Source: DATJGF01 sp035495315 (GTDB taxonomy: Bacteria > Verrucomicrobiota > Verrucomicrobiia > Limisphaerales > UBA8199). Taken from it: a stretch of 6,270 nt of DNA. The stretch covers positions 1 to 6,270 of the forward strand of contig DATJGF010000160.1 of NCBI GenBank assembly GCA_035495315.1, given 5' to 3'. The notes beneath the pieces were generated by a model. That model was not told the DNA's origin. It saw only the letters and a list, made by a program, of their open reading frames with translations, and did no database searches. The number at the start of each line of letters is the position of its first letter. Position 1 is the first letter of the stretch. Positions 6,087-6,270 of this stretch are shown here, in pieces. The translations under genes were made by a program, and so were the position numbers.

Positions 6087-6115
6087 AGTATTGGAGGTTT
6101 GGGTTTTGGGGTCAA
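6087..6115 (-). promoter_or_regulatory. sigma70-type promoter for the barrel-protein gene
   Basis: TTGACC (6115-6110) is followed after 17 bases by AATACT (6092-6087), almost the same boxes and spacing as the tmRNA promoter. Transcription would start near 6080, giving a 5' leader of only about ten bases before ATG 6070, so translation may begin on a very short leader. Confidence 0.6.
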
Positions 6116-6129
6116 GCGGCTGATTAGTT

Positions 6130-6220
6130 GAATGACGAATGACGAGGGGAAACGGGATCGAGGACGACGACGAGGACGAGAACGATGGAAACAACTGACG
6201 ACAGACCGCTGACAACTGAC
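6130..6220. repeat. Low-complexity intergenic repeat region
   Basis: Three simple patterns follow one another. GAATGAC is repeated twice in tandem (6130-6143). A purine-rich run of GAC/GAG triplets occupies about 6159-6184. ACAACTGAC occurs at 6191-6199 and 6212-6220. No gene is seen from 6116 to the window end. From memory, such runs are common in Verrucomicrobiota spacers; this was not checked against any database. Confidence 0.5.
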
Positions 6221-6270
6221 CTCTGATCTGAGTTTCCTTACGTCGTCTCCTACAAAAAAGAAGCGAGGCT

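Noticed and set aside
6130..6220. CRISPR-like array
   Set aside because: Units are only 7-9 bases with no regular spacers and no cas genes nearby; these are simple repeats.

Overview
The window looks like chromosomal DNA from a free-living Gram-negative bacterium, most probably of the Verrucomicrobiota (Pedosphaera/Limisphaerales-like). This assignment is inference. It rests on the C-terminal tail of the secreted glucanase (a beta-rich module ending in FYRLEVP), a Tat-exported PHP-type protein, an outer-membrane barrel protein, a tmRNA tag ending in LALAA, and wide gene-poor spacers holding short degenerate repeats such as CAGGATGGA. Gene density is low and neighbouring genes are mostly on different strands.

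Layout. Positions 1-706 hold no gene I can defend, only a hairpin and a short tandem repeat. A GH16 laminarinase-like beta-glucanase lies on the minus strand (707-1927) with an uncertain N-terminus. The spacer 1928-2602 carries a possible frameshifted gene remnant on the minus strand (about 1969-2341). A Tat-exported PHP-like protein (2603-3415) and a DUF2652 nucleotidyl-cyclase-like protein with a C-terminal membrane helix (3506-4396) follow on the plus strand and could be co-transcribed. The clearest RNA gene is a one-piece tmRNA (ssrA) on the minus strand (4487-4842), with a readable tag ANEELALAA and a good sigma70-type promoter just upstream. Diverging from it is an unrecognised 125-residue protein (5038-5415). 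It converges with an outer-membrane beta-barrel protein on the minus strand (5465-6070), which has its own promoter-like boxes and a palindrome in front of the start codon. The right end (6120-6230) is low-complexity repeat-rich spacer.

How it works together. I see no single pathway. The glucanase suggests extracellular degradation of beta-1,3-glucan or a similar polysaccharide, the barrel protein sits in the outer membrane, and tmRNA is housekeeping ribosome rescue. The PHP-like/cyclase-like pair is the least understood part: both proteins belong to recognisable folds, and the PHP-like one lacks several expected metal ligands. I found no CRISPR array, transposase, phage gene or clear defence system, so I do not claim a new multi-gene system here.
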